The translations under genes were made by a program, and so were the position numbers. From positions 1-64,000 of the forward strand of contig JAISAO010000013.1 in NCBI GenBank assembly GCA_031266665.1: a DNA stretch of 64,000 bases. The letters are read 5' to 3'. Source of the DNA: Propionibacteriaceae bacterium (GTDB taxonomy: Bacteria > Actinomycetota > Actinomycetes > Propionibacteriales > Propionibacteriaceae). Shown here one piece after another: positions 25,140 through 33,220 of the stretch (position 1 is its first letter; each line of letters begins with the position of its first letter). A model generated the notes under the pieces. It ran no database searches. It was given only the letters and a program-made list of their open reading frames with translations, and was not told the origin of the DNA.

Positions 25140-25889
25140 ATGACTGCGACGCTGATCTTGCTCCGCCACGGCGAGAGCCAATGGAACGCCACCAATCAGT
25201 TCACCGGCTGGGTGGACGTCGACCTCAACGCCAAGGGCGAGGCCGAGGCCGGGCGCGGGGCCGAGTTGTTGGCCAAGGAAAACTTGTTGCCCGACGTGGT
25301 CCACACCTCCGTGCTGCGCCGTGCCATCCACACCGCCCAACTGGCCCTGGACGGCTGCGACCGGCATTGGATCCCGGTGCGCCGCTCCTGGCGGCTGAAC
25401 GAGCGCCACTACGGGGCTCTGCAGGGCAAGAACAAGGCCCAGACCCTGGAACAATTCGGCCAAGACCAGTTCATGTTGTGGCGGCGCAGTTACGACGTGC
25501 CGCCGCCGCCGCTGGACCGCGACGACCCCAACTCCCAGTTCCACGACCCCCGCTACGCCGGGCTGCCGCCCGAGGCCCGGCCTCAGACGGAGTGCCTGAA
25601 GGATGTCGTGGTCCGCCTGCTGCCCTATTGGTACGACTCCATCGTGGCCGACCTGTGGACCGGGCGGACGGTCCTGGTGGCGGCCCACGGCAACTCGCTG
25701 CGGGCGCTGGTCAAGCACCTGGACCACATCTCCGACGCCGACATCGCCGGGCTCAACATCCCCACCGGCATCCCGCTGCTGTACCAGTTGGACGACGACT
25801 TGGCCCCGATCACGCCCGGTGGCCGCTACCTCGACCCCGAGGCCGCCCAGGCCTCGATCGAGGCCGTCAAACGGCAGGGCCAGAAGTAG
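25140..25889 (+). CDS. gpmA: 2,3-bisphosphoglycerate-dependent phosphoglycerate mutase
   Basis: Glycolytic enzyme interconverting 3- and 2-phosphoglycerate. 249 residues, the normal length. It shows the phosphohistidine motif [12 protein letters not shown] at the N-terminus, [17 protein letters not shown], the catalytic [16 protein letters not shown], and the second His in [19 protein letters not shown] at 25140 lacks a ribosome-binding site; TAGACT six bases before it suggests leaderless translation. It is near carD and ispDF, as in many actinobacteria. Confidence 0.97.
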   Translation: MTATLILLRHGESQWNATNQFTGWVDVDLNAKGEAEAGRGAELLAKENLLPDVVHTSVLRRAIHTAQLALDGCDRHWIPVRRSWRLNERHYGALQGKNKAQTLEQFGQDQFMLWRRSYDVPPPPLDRDDPNSQFHDPRYAGLPPEARPQTECLKDVVVRLLPYWYDSIVADLWTGRTVLVAAHGNSLRALVKHLDHISDADIAGLNIPTGIPLLYQLDDDLAPITPGGRYLDPEAAQASIEAVKRQGQK

Positions 25890-25907
25890 GGGGACGGTCG
25901 CCCGAGG

Positions 25908-25955
25908 GGGGTTTCCGGCCGGCTCCGGCGGTCGCCGTGGAGCTTTGGAAACCCC
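25908..25955 (+). terminator. Hairpin downstream of gpmA
   Basis: Perfect 9-base arms GGGGTTTCC and GGAAACCCC enclose a 30-base GC-rich loop that can fold further, 19 bases after the gpmA stop. There is no T tract. A second short inverted repeat, AGTTGA/TCAACT, lies at 25967-25989. Confidence 0.5.
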
Positions 25956-26089
25956 GCTCCGAGTAAAGTTGATAGTCCTTCTGTCAACTCTTCTCGCGCC
26001 CCTCAAACCGGCTCTGACAAGGCCTTTCAGCGATCCCCGGGGCGGGGCGGTGGGTCTGTCCGAGCGCTGGAGGGATGGCGGCGACCTGG

Positions 26090-26117
26090 TAGAATGAGGG
26101 GCTGGAAAGGGGCTGGC
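26090..26117 (+). promoter_or_regulatory. Promoter -10 and ribosome-binding site of carD
   Basis: TAGAAT at 26090-26095 is a good -10 hexamer. GGAAAGGGG at 26104-26112 is a strong Shine-Dalgarno site 5 bases before the carD ATG. Confidence 0.55.
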
Positions 26118-26624
26118 ATGTCATTTACCATTGGAGAAACCGTCGTTTACCCTAATCACGGGGCCGCCGTCATCGAGAATATCGAGACCCGGAATATCAA
26201 GGGTGAGGACAAGCTCTACCTGGTGTTGCGCATCGTCGGCCAGAGCGATCTGGTGGTCCGCGTCCCGGCTTGCAACCTTGATTTGGTGGGGGTGCGCGAC
26301 GTGGTCGACGCCGCCGGCTTGGAGCGGGTCTTCGCCGTCCTGCGCGTGACCTGCGCCGAGGAGCCGACCAACTGGTCGCGCCGCTTCAAGGCCAACCTGG
26401 AGAAGCTGCACTCGGGCAACGTGCTGAAGGTGGCCGAGGTGGTGCGCGACCTGTGGCGGCGCGAGCGCGACCGGGGGCTGTCGGCCGGCGAGAAGCGGAT
26501 GTTGGCCAAGGCGCGTCAGAACCTGATCGCCGAGCTGGCCCTGGCCGAGCGGGTGGACGAGGTCAAGGCCGAGGAGCTGCTGGACGGGGTGCTGGCCGAG
26601 TACACGGGGCTGGCCGCCGCCTGA
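26118..26624 (+). CDS. carD: CarD-family RNA polymerase-binding transcription factor
   Basis: Global regulator that binds the RNA polymerase beta subunit and stabilises the open promoter complex. 168 residues from ATG 26118, chosen for its ribosome-binding site; an ATG 24 bases upstream has none. The RID domain is [20 protein letters not shown] and the following strands through [11 protein letters not shown]. The C-terminal helical DNA-binding domain runs from [20 protein letters not shown] to [14 protein letters not shown]. It lies directly before ispDF, the conserved actinobacterial order. Confidence 0.96.
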   Translation: MSFTIGETVVYPNHGAAVIENIETRNIKGEDKLYLVLRIVGQSDLVVRVPACNLDLVGVRDVVDAAGLERVFAVLRVTCAEEPTNWSRRFKANLEKLHSGNVLKVAEVVRDLWRRERDRGLSAGEKRMLAKARQNLIAELALAERVDEVKAEELLDGVLAEYTGLAAA

Positions 26625-26652
26625 GACCCGATCACGCCCGCGCCTGATCGAG

Positions 26653-27891
26653 ATGCCTGATCGACCGGTCGTCGCCATTGTGGTGGCGGCCGGCTCTGGT
26701 TTGCGCCTGGGGGCCGACCGGCCCAAGGCGGCGGTCGAGCTGGCCGGCCGGCCGCTGGTGGCCTGGTCGGTGGCGGCGGCCCTGGCGGGTGGAGTCGACC
26801 AGGTGGTAGTGGTGGCCCCGTCCGAGTCGGTGGCCCAATTCCGCGCCCACCTCCACTTAGACGACCACCTCCACTTAGACCAGACCGACTCCGACTCCCC
26901 AAAGCCTGCTCCGGGGGCGGTCGTGGTGGTGGCCGGGGGGCGGCGGCGACAGGACTCGGTGCGCGCCGGGTTGGCGGCGGCCGACCCCGGGGCCGAGATC
27001 ATCTTGGTGCATGACGCCGCCCGGCCGTTGGCCCCGGCCCAGTTGTTCCGACGGGTGATCGAGGCCGTGGCCTCGGGCGCGGTGGCGGTGGTGCCTGGGC
27101 TGGAGGTGGTGGACTCGTTGCGGCGGGTGGACGGCCGACAGACGACGGCGGTGGAGCGGTCCGGACTGTGGCGGGCGCAAACCCCCCAGGGCTTCGCCGG
27201 CCGGCTCTTCCGTCAGGCCCACCACGACGCCGCCGGCCTGGACCTGAGCGACGACGCCGCCGTCATGGAGCGGGCCGGCCACGCCGTCACCGTGGTGGCG
27301 GGCGAAGCGGCGGCGCTCAAGGTGACCGTGCCGGCCGACCTGGCGCTGGCGGAAGCCTTATTGTCAACGGTGGAGGCCGGGACGGCCGGCGGGGTGCGGA
27401 CCGGGATCGGCTATGACGCTCATCGGCTGGTGGCTGGGCGACCGATGTGGCTGGCCGGGCTGCTCTTCCCGGACGAGACGGCGGGGCCGCAGGGGCATTC
27501 CGACGGCGATGTGGCCGCTCACGCCGGGGTCGACGCCCTCCTGTCGGCCGCCGGGCTGGGCGACCTGGGAGCGGTCTTCGGCACCACCGAGCCGCGCTGG
27601 GCCGGGGCGGCCGGCATCGCCCTGCTGGCCCGGGCGGCCCAACTGGTCCGCCAAGCCGGGTTTCAGATCGACTATCTTGCGATCCAGGTGGTGGGGGCCA
27701 GGCCCCGACTGGGCACCCGCCGTCTAGAGGCCCAGGCGGCGCTGGCGGCGGCGATCGGGGCGCCGGTGGCGGTCAGCGCCAGCAGCGGCGACGGCCTAGG
27801 CTTCAGCGGCCGGGGCGAGGGTGTCGCCGCCCTGGCCACAGCCACTCTGCGGGCCGCGCGCCCCGGCCCGTCGGTCGTGACCCAGCTCTGA
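26653..27891 (+). CDS. ispDF: Fused IspD-IspF (MEP isoprenoid pathway)
   Basis: Bifunctional enzyme of the non-mevalonate pathway: 2-C-methyl-D-erythritol 4-phosphate cytidylyltransferase joined to 2-C-methyl-D-erythritol 2,4-cyclodiphosphate synthase. The IspD half (residues 1 to about 240) shows VVAAGSGLRLGADRPKA and ILVHDAARPL. The IspF half (about 250-412) shows GIGYDAHRLV (metal-binding Asp/His), HSDGDVAAHAGVDALLSAAG and ASSGDGLGFSGRGEG. An 18-base tandem duplication adds HLHLDDHLHLDQ to a loop of the IspD domain. ATG at 26653 follows carD by 28 bases without an obvious ribosome-binding site. Confidence 0.95.
   Translation: MPDRPVVAIVVAAGSGLRLGADRPKAAVELAGRPLVAWSVAAALAGGVDQVVVVAPSESVAQFRAHLHLDDHLHLDQTDSDSPKPAPGAVVVVAGGRRRQDSVRAGLAAADPGAEIILVHDAARPLAPAQLFRRVIEAVASGAVAVVPGLEVVDSLRRVDGRQTTAVERSGLWRAQTPQGFAGRLFRQAHHDAAGLDLSDDAAVMERAGHAVTVVAGEAAALKVTVPADLALAEALLSTVEAGTAGGVRTGIGYDAHRLVAGRPMWLAGLLFPDETAGPQGHSDGDVAAHAGVDALLSAAGLGDLGAVFGTTEPRWAGAAGIALLARAAQLVRQAGFQIDYLAIQVVGARPRLGTRRLEAQAALAAAIGAPVAVSASSGDGLGFSGRGEGVAALATATLRAARPGPSVVTQL
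26847..26880. repeat. 18-bp tandem repeat inside ispDF
   Basis: CCACCTCCACTTAGAC occurs at 26847 and again at 26865 with a period of exactly 18 bases. It keeps the frame and encodes a repeated HLHLD in a surface loop of the IspD domain. Confidence 0.9.
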
Positions 27892-27951
27892 TCAGCCCTG
27901 ATCCACCGATCTCGACTAACGAGCGACCAGCGGTGGATCAAGGCTCAGGGG
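27891..27951. repeat. Dispersed 3'-end repeat, copy 3; bidirectional terminator
   Basis: It lies between the convergent ispDF and zinc-peptidase stops. CCTGATCCACCG and CGGTGGATCAAGG form a stem around the loop ATCTCGACTAACGAGCGACC. The minus-strand stop TGA of the zinc peptidase (27945-27947) is inside the element, and the ispDF stop abuts the other end. It is well placed to terminate both transcripts. Confidence 0.7.
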
Positions 27952-30203
27952 ACCTCGCTGGCCGGGACGCTGAAGGTGTCGCAGGTCGCCACGGAGGTCG
28001 AGCCCAGGCCCCGGGCGATCCAGCCGGCACGGCTCTCCGGCAGGCCGTGATCACCGCCGGGCGGGTCGCCCAGGTAGTAGAACAGTTCTTCGACGTTGTA
28101 ACTGTCCTGCTCAGTCATGCCGCTGGACTGACTGATGGAGTTGAGGAAGAGGCCGGCGAAACAATCGGCTTGTTGTTCTTCGCGCCGGCTCCACAAGGCT
28201 TCTTCCGCCTCGTCGGCGGCCTCGCCCCAATACCAGTCCGCCGCCGCCATGATGCCGGTCCGGCCTTGGATGGTGTGGCCGAACTCGTGGGCCAAAACGG
28301 CGTCGACCAGGAAACGGGTCTGGGCGGAGTCGACGAAAGACTCGATCAGGTCTCTGGAGTAGTACAGCTGTTGGTCGGCGGAGCAGTAGAAGGCGTTCTC
28401 CTCCGGGGCCTTGCCACAACGGGTGGTGAACTCGGGATCGTCGTAGACCGTCACACTGGGCCGGGGCAACTCGAAACCGGCCTGGTAAACGGCGTTGTCC
28501 CAGGCGTCCATCAGGCAGGCCACGATCCCCGTCAGATAGTCCTCGATCTGGTCGGTCGGGGCCGACGGGTCGATGCCGCTGACCGTGCAGCTGACCGGTT
28601 CGATGGTCTGGTCGTAGATCGAGTTGGCCGTCAGATAGCTGTCCAGTTGGTCATAGGTGGCGGGGTAGGGCACGGGGTCCGGGTCCAAGTCGATCGGCCA
28701 CTGGTCCAGGCGCGCCCCCTCGCCGCCGCCGGCCGGCGGGCTGTAGGTCGAGGTCGGGCCGGCCACGGTCGGCGCCGTGGTGGGGTCGCGCTGGTACGGC
28801 GCCGTCGTGGGCACGGTCGGGGAGGTGGGCTGCAGCAGGTTCGATATCGAACTGGCCACGGTCGGGGCGATGATCAACAAGACGCCCAAACAGATGATGA
28901 GGGCGTTGCGGCCGGTCTTTCGTCTGGGCTTGGGCGGCGGCCACTGCCCCGGGTAGGGGTACTGCTGGGGGTAGGGGTACTGCTGGGGATAGGGGTGGGG
29001 CTGGAGGTAGGCGCTCGTCCCCGTCCCGGGGGCCTGGGGCCTCAGCCAGGGGTTGGACGCTGTCGTCGCCCAGGGGTTGCCGGCCGGACGACCGGTGGGG
29101 GCGGGCCAACGCTGGGCGCCGAACCCGGCCGGCGAACCGGTGGGGGTGGGCCAGCGCCCGGCGGGAACGACGCCGCCCCTCCCAACAACGGACTGTCCGG
29201 TCGGAACGCCCGACCGGCCGGCGGTGGACCAGTTTGAGCCAGTCGCTGGTCCGGCAGTCGGATATTGCGATTGCCCAACTTGACCTTGCGGCTGACCGGT
29301 GGGAGCGGGCCAACCCTGCCTCGTTGTTTGGCTGGAGACCGGATACTGCGCTGGCCCAACCTGGCCCTGCGACTGACCGACGGACGCCGACTGACCAGTG
29401 GGCGTGGACCAACCCTGACCAGTTGCTTGACCAGCGGACGGATACTGCGACTGCCCAACTTGACTTTGCGGCTGACCGGTGGGGGCAGGCCACCCTTGAC
29501 CAGCTGTTTGACCAGAGACCGGATACTGCGCTTGCCCAGTCTGGCCCTGAGGCCGGACGCCGGACGCCGCACCACCACTAGAAGACGGCCAACCAGCCGC
29601 CTGAGCGCCGGACGGATACTGCGACTGCCCAACCGGATACTGCGCTTGGCCAACCGAACTCTGCGCTGGCCCAACCGGGCGCTGCGGCTGACCAGTGGAA
29701 GCAGGCCAATTCTGACCAGTTGTTTGACCAGCGGCCGGATACTGCGCTTGCCCAAGTTGACTTTGCAGCGGGGCGGCGGGGGCTGGCCAACCCTGACCGG
29801 CCGACGGGGCGGCGGCCGGAGGGATCGGCGGGGCGGCGGGAGCTTGGTCGGCCGACGCCGGCCAAGCCCGCCGGGGCGGCTGAGTCGAAGCCTGGTCGGC
29901 CGGAGCGGCCGGCGCCTGAGCTGAGGCCGAGACCTGAGCTGAGGCTTGGAAGGGCCGCACCGTCGGGGCCGAGGATCCGAAGGGCCGCACCGTCGTTGGA
30001 GGCGAGACTTGGAAAGGCCGCACCGTGATCGGAGGCGAGACCTGGAAAGGCTGCACCGTCAGTGCCGACGATGGTTGGGCCGGTGACGCCGCGGGCGTGT
30101 CCGCGGCGGGTCGGTCCGGTGACGCCGCCGGCGGCAGCGGCGGCCCGGAACTCGGACCCGCTGGGGGTGGCTGTCCCCCCGGCTGTTCTTCGGCTGACGT
30201 CAT
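27945..30203 (-). CDS. Neutral zinc metallopeptidase (YpfJ/PF04228 type) with Q/P-rich head
   Basis: Membrane-anchored putative metalloprotease of 752 residues. The N-terminal 430 residues are cytoplasmic low-complexity sequence rich in Gln, Pro, Gly and Ser, with repeats of the form QYPxxGQxxGQGWPxPTGQP. A run of YPQQYPYPQQYPYPGQW then leads to one transmembrane helix near residue 440 (NALIICLGVLLIIAPTVAS). The extracellular domain carries the zinc motif LAHEFGHTIQGRTG (HExxH-like) and the later QQADCFAGLFLNS. ATG at 30203 has no ribosome-binding site; TATCCT lies 7 bases before it, so it is probably leaderless. Substrates unknown. Confidence 0.88.
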   Translation of the reverse strand: MTSAEEQPGGQPPPAGPSSGPPLPPAASPDRPAADTPAASPAQPSSALTVQPFQVSPPITVRPFQVSPPTTVRPFGSSAPTVRPFQASAQVSASAQAPAAPADQASTQPPRRAWPASADQAPAAPPIPPAAAPSAGQGWPAPAAPLQSQLGQAQYPAAGQTTGQNWPASTGQPQRPVGPAQSSVGQAQYPVGQSQYPSGAQAAGWPSSSGGAASGVRPQGQTGQAQYPVSGQTAGQGWPAPTGQPQSQVGQSQYPSAGQATGQGWSTPTGQSASVGQSQGQVGPAQYPVSSQTTRQGWPAPTGQPQGQVGQSQYPTAGPATGSNWSTAGRSGVPTGQSVVGRGGVVPAGRWPTPTGSPAGFGAQRWPAPTGRPAGNPWATTASNPWLRPQAPGTGTSAYLQPHPYPQQYPYPQQYPYPGQWPPPKPRRKTGRNALIICLGVLLIIAPTVASSISNLLQPTSPTVPTTAPYQRDPTTAPTVAGPTSTYSPPAGGGEGARLDQWPIDLDPDPVPYPATYDQLDSYLTANSIYDQTIEPVSCTVSGIDPSAPTDQIEDYLTGIVACLMDAWDNAVYQAGFELPRPSVTVYDDPEFTTRCGKAPEENAFYCSADQQLYYSRDLIESFVDSAQTRFLVDAVLAHEFGHTIQGRTGIMAAADWYWGEAADEAEEALWSRREEQQADCFAGLFLNSISQSSGMTEQDSYNVEELFYYLGDPPGGDHGLPESRAGWIARGLGSTSVATCDTFSVPASEVP
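29215..29800. repeat. Degenerate repeats coding the Q/P/G-rich domain
   Basis: About five to six imperfect units of roughly 27 codons recur. Typical blocks are GGATACTGCGCTTGCCCA and TTGACCAGC on the plus strand, encoding WASGQAQYP-like and QTTGQ-like peptides. Units are in frame, so they can expand or contract. Confidence 0.75.
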
Positions 30204-30321
30204 GGGCCTAAGGATAAGCGTCCGGGCCAGTCCGGTGGTGCAGGTCGCTTCGCTTACAGCTGGCCTCGGGCCTAACCGGCCGGTGAGCTGAGCGGTGACG
30301 GCGCTGACACGCGAGACTGAC

Positions 30322-30350
30322 CGTCATCCCGGATCAAGTCCGGGATGACG
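30322..30350. repeat. REP-like palindrome (perfect copy)
   Basis: Twelve-base arms CGTCATCCCGGA and TCCGGGATGACG are perfectly complementary around a 5-base loop, TCAAG. This is the best-preserved member of the family. It lies between the zinc-peptidase start and the dcd stop. Confidence 0.85.
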
Positions 30351-30369
30351 ACTGGTGACGGTGGGGCGG

Positions 30370-30954
30370 CTAGGCCGTGTCCGAGGCCGGCCGGTTGAAG
30401 CTCTGGTGCGAGCGGCTGGGGGTCGGGCCGCGCTGGCCCTGGTAGTGGGAGCCCAGCGCCGGGCTGCCGTAGGGGCGGGCGGCCGGCGAGCTGAGTTTGA
30501 AGAAGCACAGTTGCCCGATCTTCATTCCCGGGTAAAGCAAGATGGGCAAAGTGGCGGTGTTGGACAACTCCAAAGTGACGTGGCCCTGGAAGCCGGGGTC
30601 GATGAAACCGGCGGTGGAATGGGTCAGCAGGCCGAGCCGGCCGAGGGAGGACTTGCCCTCGATCCGGGCGGCCACGTCGTCCGGCAGGGCGACCCGCTCA
30701 TAGGTCGAGCCGAGGGCGAACTCGCCGGGGTGGAGGACGAAGGGGGCGTCGCCCTCCAGGACGACCGGTCGGGTCAGATCGGTCTGGTCGGCCGCCGGGT
30801 CGATCACGGGGTAGCGGTGGTTCTGGAAGATGCGGAACTGGTGGTCCAGGCGGACGTCCAGGCTGGCGGGCTGGAGGGCGGCCGGGTCCCAGGGGTCGAT
30901 GACGACGCGCCCGGCGTCCAGTTGGGCTTGGATGTCACGGTCGGACAAGAGCAT
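30370..30954 (-). CDS. dcd: dCTP deaminase, dUMP-forming
   Basis: Converts dCTP to dUTP, and in the actinobacterial form probably on to dUMP, feeding thymidylate synthesis. 194 residues from ATG 30954 ([15 protein letters not shown]). Family landmarks: [44 protein letters not shown] and the C-terminal [12 protein letters not shown]. The longer open frame upstream (to 31056) is Arg/Pro-rich and not part of the family. The weak ribosome-binding site GGGGGAG lies about 14 bases upstream. Confidence 0.96.
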   Translation of the reverse strand: MLLSDRDIQAQLDAGRVVIDPWDPAALQPASLDVRLDHQFRIFQNHRYPVIDPAADQTDLTRPVVLEGDAPFVLHPGEFALGSTYERVALPDDVAARIEGKSSLGRLGLLTHSTAGFIDPGFQGHVTLELSNTATLPILLYPGMKIGQLCFFKLSSPAARPYGSPALGSHYQGQRGPTPSRSHQSFNRPASDTA

Positions 30955-31089
30955 GGCTGGTCGGGGACTCCCCCTCCCCCTTTCCACGGGGCCGTCGGCT
31001 GGCCTGTCGGGCCGTCCGGCCGACGGCTGGACCCGGTCTCCGGGCGCCGCCGACACTGCCAGAACAATACTTCACCCGGTGGCGACCCC

Positions 31090-31175
31090 CACCCGTGTCC
31101 CATCCGACAACGCCGACGCGGCGGCCCCGGATTTGGCGGTCAGCGGCGGCCCTCACCCGTGTCCCATCCGACAAC
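31090..31175. repeat. 22-bp direct repeat pair
   Basis: CACCCGTGTCCCATCCGACA plus AC occurs exactly at 31090-31111 and 31154-31175, 64 bases apart. The intervening sequence is unrelated GC-rich DNA. Confidence 0.85.
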
Positions 31176-31400
31176 AGCCGCCCGTGCCCCTCCCGGCGAC
31201 GCAGCCTGACCACGCCGCGGCCCGACCGGCCTTTCACCAGTGACGCCGCCGGGCCGTGACAACGCCACCACCCTCCCCCCGCCTCACCCCCCATGGCATC
31301 GCCCAGCCGTGACCACGCCGCGGACCTCCGGCGGCGGCGCCTCCCGCCCCCGCCCAGACGACGACGCGCCGTGATGGCACCACCGCCCTCCCCGGCCTTT

Positions 31401-31465
31401 CCTCGGGTCTCCCGGCGGCGGAGAACGGCCGACCCTCGGATCTCCCGGCGGCGGGGAATGGCCGA
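31401..31465. repeat. 33-bp tandem repeat pair
   Basis: Two near-identical copies (31401-31432 and 31434-31465) contain CTCCCGGCGGCGG and GGCCGA and differ at four positions. They sit immediately upstream of the DUF2207 gene promoter. Confidence 0.85.
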
Positions 31466-31485
31466 TCTGGGATTAACATGACGCC

Positions 31486-33159
31486 ATGACGGGACGCGGA
31501 CAACGGGGTGGATGGGGCTGGAGGCTGACGGCCGGGGTGTTGGTCGGGATGATCGCCCTGGGCTGGGGCGCGGCGCCGGCGATGGCGGCCGAGCCGGCCG
31601 AGATCATGGAGGTCAAGGCGGTTCTGGCCGACACCGGCCAACTGACGGTCACCACCACCTGGGTCTTCGCCCAGGCCGCCCCCCAAGAGTTGTCCCAGAG
31701 CTTCGCCCTGGGCCTCGACCAGGGCGACGGCAGCAAGTTGATCCTGACCTTGGACGATATTTCGGCCGACGCCGACGGCCAGCCCCTGGAGGTCTCCAGT
31801 AACAGCGCCGGCGACAACTTGACCATCAGCCTGGAGACGGGCGGCGCCCAACAGGTCAGCCTGACCTACAGCGTCTGGGGCGTCACTCAGGCCGATCTCG
31901 ACGGGTCGATCCGGGTGCGCTGGGACGTTCTCCAAGGGTTGTCGATCGACGTCAGCGAGATCACGGGACAATTAGCCTTGCCGGGAGAGGTGATCGACTA
32001 CTTCTGCGAGTCCGGCCTGCCCCAGGCCACCCGGACCTGCAATCGTTATAGCGGCGGCCTGCACGGCAGCACGGCCCTGACCTTCTCCGACGGGCCTCGG
32101 GCGGCCGGCGAGGTCGTCACCATCGGCGCTTTCCTCAAGCCCGGCGCCGCCCCGGTCACGGCCGTCTTCTCCCAGCCCTGGTCCGTCGGCCGCGCCTTCC
32201 AGCCGGGTTGGGCCCGGGTCGGCGCCGCCGCCGGAATCGCCTTGGCGGGCGGGCTGATCCTGCTGCGGGTCTCCCGCCGCCACGGCGCCCGGGGGTCCGG
32301 GACGGTGGTGGCCGAGTTGACGCCGAACGCCGCCGGCCACACCGTCTTCACCGTCCACCACCATGTCCGCCCCGGCATGATCGGCACCCTGGTCGACCAC
32401 AGCGTGGACCCGGTAGACATCGTGGCCTCCATCCTCGACCTGGCCGCCCGGGGTCATCTCTGGATCACCCAGTTACCCCGCTCGTCGGACCACACTGTGC
32501 CCGACTGGGAGTTGACCCGCCGCCCGTCGGACGACCGGCTGGAGGAATACGAGGTTCAGTTGTTGAACGTCATCGCGCCGACCGACGCCGCCGTCCGAGT
32601 CTCCCAGTTGACCGGCGCCCTGGCCCCGGCCGTGGCCCAGGTCCAAGGCAGTCTTTACAAATGTGTCTTGTCTGCTGGCTGGTTCGCCCGCCTGCCCGGC
32701 GGCCGCAACCGCTGGCCGGCGGTGGCCTGGGCCGGTCTGGCCGTCGCCTTGGCCGTCACCGCCACGCTGGCCGCCTGGACCACCTGGGCCCTGGTCGGCC
32801 TGGGCCTGGTGGCGGTCGCCCTGGTCGGGGTGGCCGTGGCCGGGACGCCCCCGGTGCTAACGGCCCGGGGCGAGTCGGTCCTGGCCGGCCTGGCCGGACT
32901 GGCCGGTCAGTTGCACGCCGCCGAGACCGACTTGGCGCCCGGCCAAGCCGCCGCCGTCCTGCCTTACGCCATCGTCTTGGGCGGCTGGAGCCGCTGGCTG
33001 GACGCCTTGGCGCCGCCCGCCCAACCCGGCGCCGGCCAGGACCAGCCGGCCGCCCTCGACTGGTACCAGGCCCCGCCCGGTTGGCGCCCCCAGGACCTGC
33101 CGCTCAGCCTCGACGCCTTCATCACGGTCTTGACCGGCCGCCTGTTCACCCGCCCCTAG
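31486..33159 (+). CDS. DUF2207-like membrane protein
   Basis: Predicted secreted/membrane protein of 557 residues. A signal peptide ends at about residue 34 (GAAPAMA). An extracellular beta-rich DUF2207 region follows to about residue 240, with FALGLDQGDGSKLIL and SLTYSVWGV. A helix comes near 246-262 (VGAAAGIALAGGLILL), then a cytoplasmic segment with a winged-helix-like stretch. Two adjacent helices lie near 410-455, and a soluble C-terminus ends the protein. The YciQ-like architecture matches DUF2207 proteins of actinobacteria. ATG at 31486 lacks a ribosome-binding site; TAACAT six bases before it suggests a leaderless mRNA. Function unknown. Confidence 0.8.
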   Translation: MTGRGQRGGWGWRLTAGVLVGMIALGWGAAPAMAAEPAEIMEVKAVLADTGQLTVTTTWVFAQAAPQELSQSFALGLDQGDGSKLILTLDDISADADGQPLEVSSNSAGDNLTISLETGGAQQVSLTYSVWGVTQADLDGSIRVRWDVLQGLSIDVSEITGQLALPGEVIDYFCESGLPQATRTCNRYSGGLHGSTALTFSDGPRAAGEVVTIGAFLKPGAAPVTAVFSQPWSVGRAFQPGWARVGAAAGIALAGGLILLRVSRRHGARGSGTVVAELTPNAAGHTVFTVHHHVRPGMIGTLVDHSVDPVDIVASILDLAARGHLWITQLPRSSDHTVPDWELTRRPSDDRLEEYEVQLLNVIAPTDAAVRVSQLTGALAPAVAQVQGSLYKCVLSAGWFARLPGGRNRWPAVAWAGLAVALAVTATLAAWTTWALVGLGLVAVALVGVAVAGTPPVLTARGESVLAGLAGLAGQLHAAETDLAPGQAAAVLPYAIVLGGWSRWLDALAPPAQPGAGQDQPAALDWYQAPPGWRPQDLPLSLDAFITVLTGRLFTRP

Positions 33160-33220
33160 CAGGCCGGGAGGGGCGTGATCGGCCGAGAGCGGCGGCCGGC
33201 CCGGGGTAGGGTGTGGCCTC

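Larger units (their letters stand above)
30955..31485. other. Intergenic region with two direct-repeat pairs
   Basis: 531 bases, no convincing gene. Holds a 22-base repeat pair (31090-31111 and 31154-31175) and a 32-base tandem pair (31401-31432 and 31434-31465). It ends with TAACAT six bases before the next start codon, a leaderless-type promoter. Confidence 0.55.

Noticed and set aside
29215-29800. Possible CRISPR array because of recurring blocks
   Set aside because: The repeats are imperfect, have no unique spacers of constant size, and are in frame within the zinc-peptidase coding sequence.
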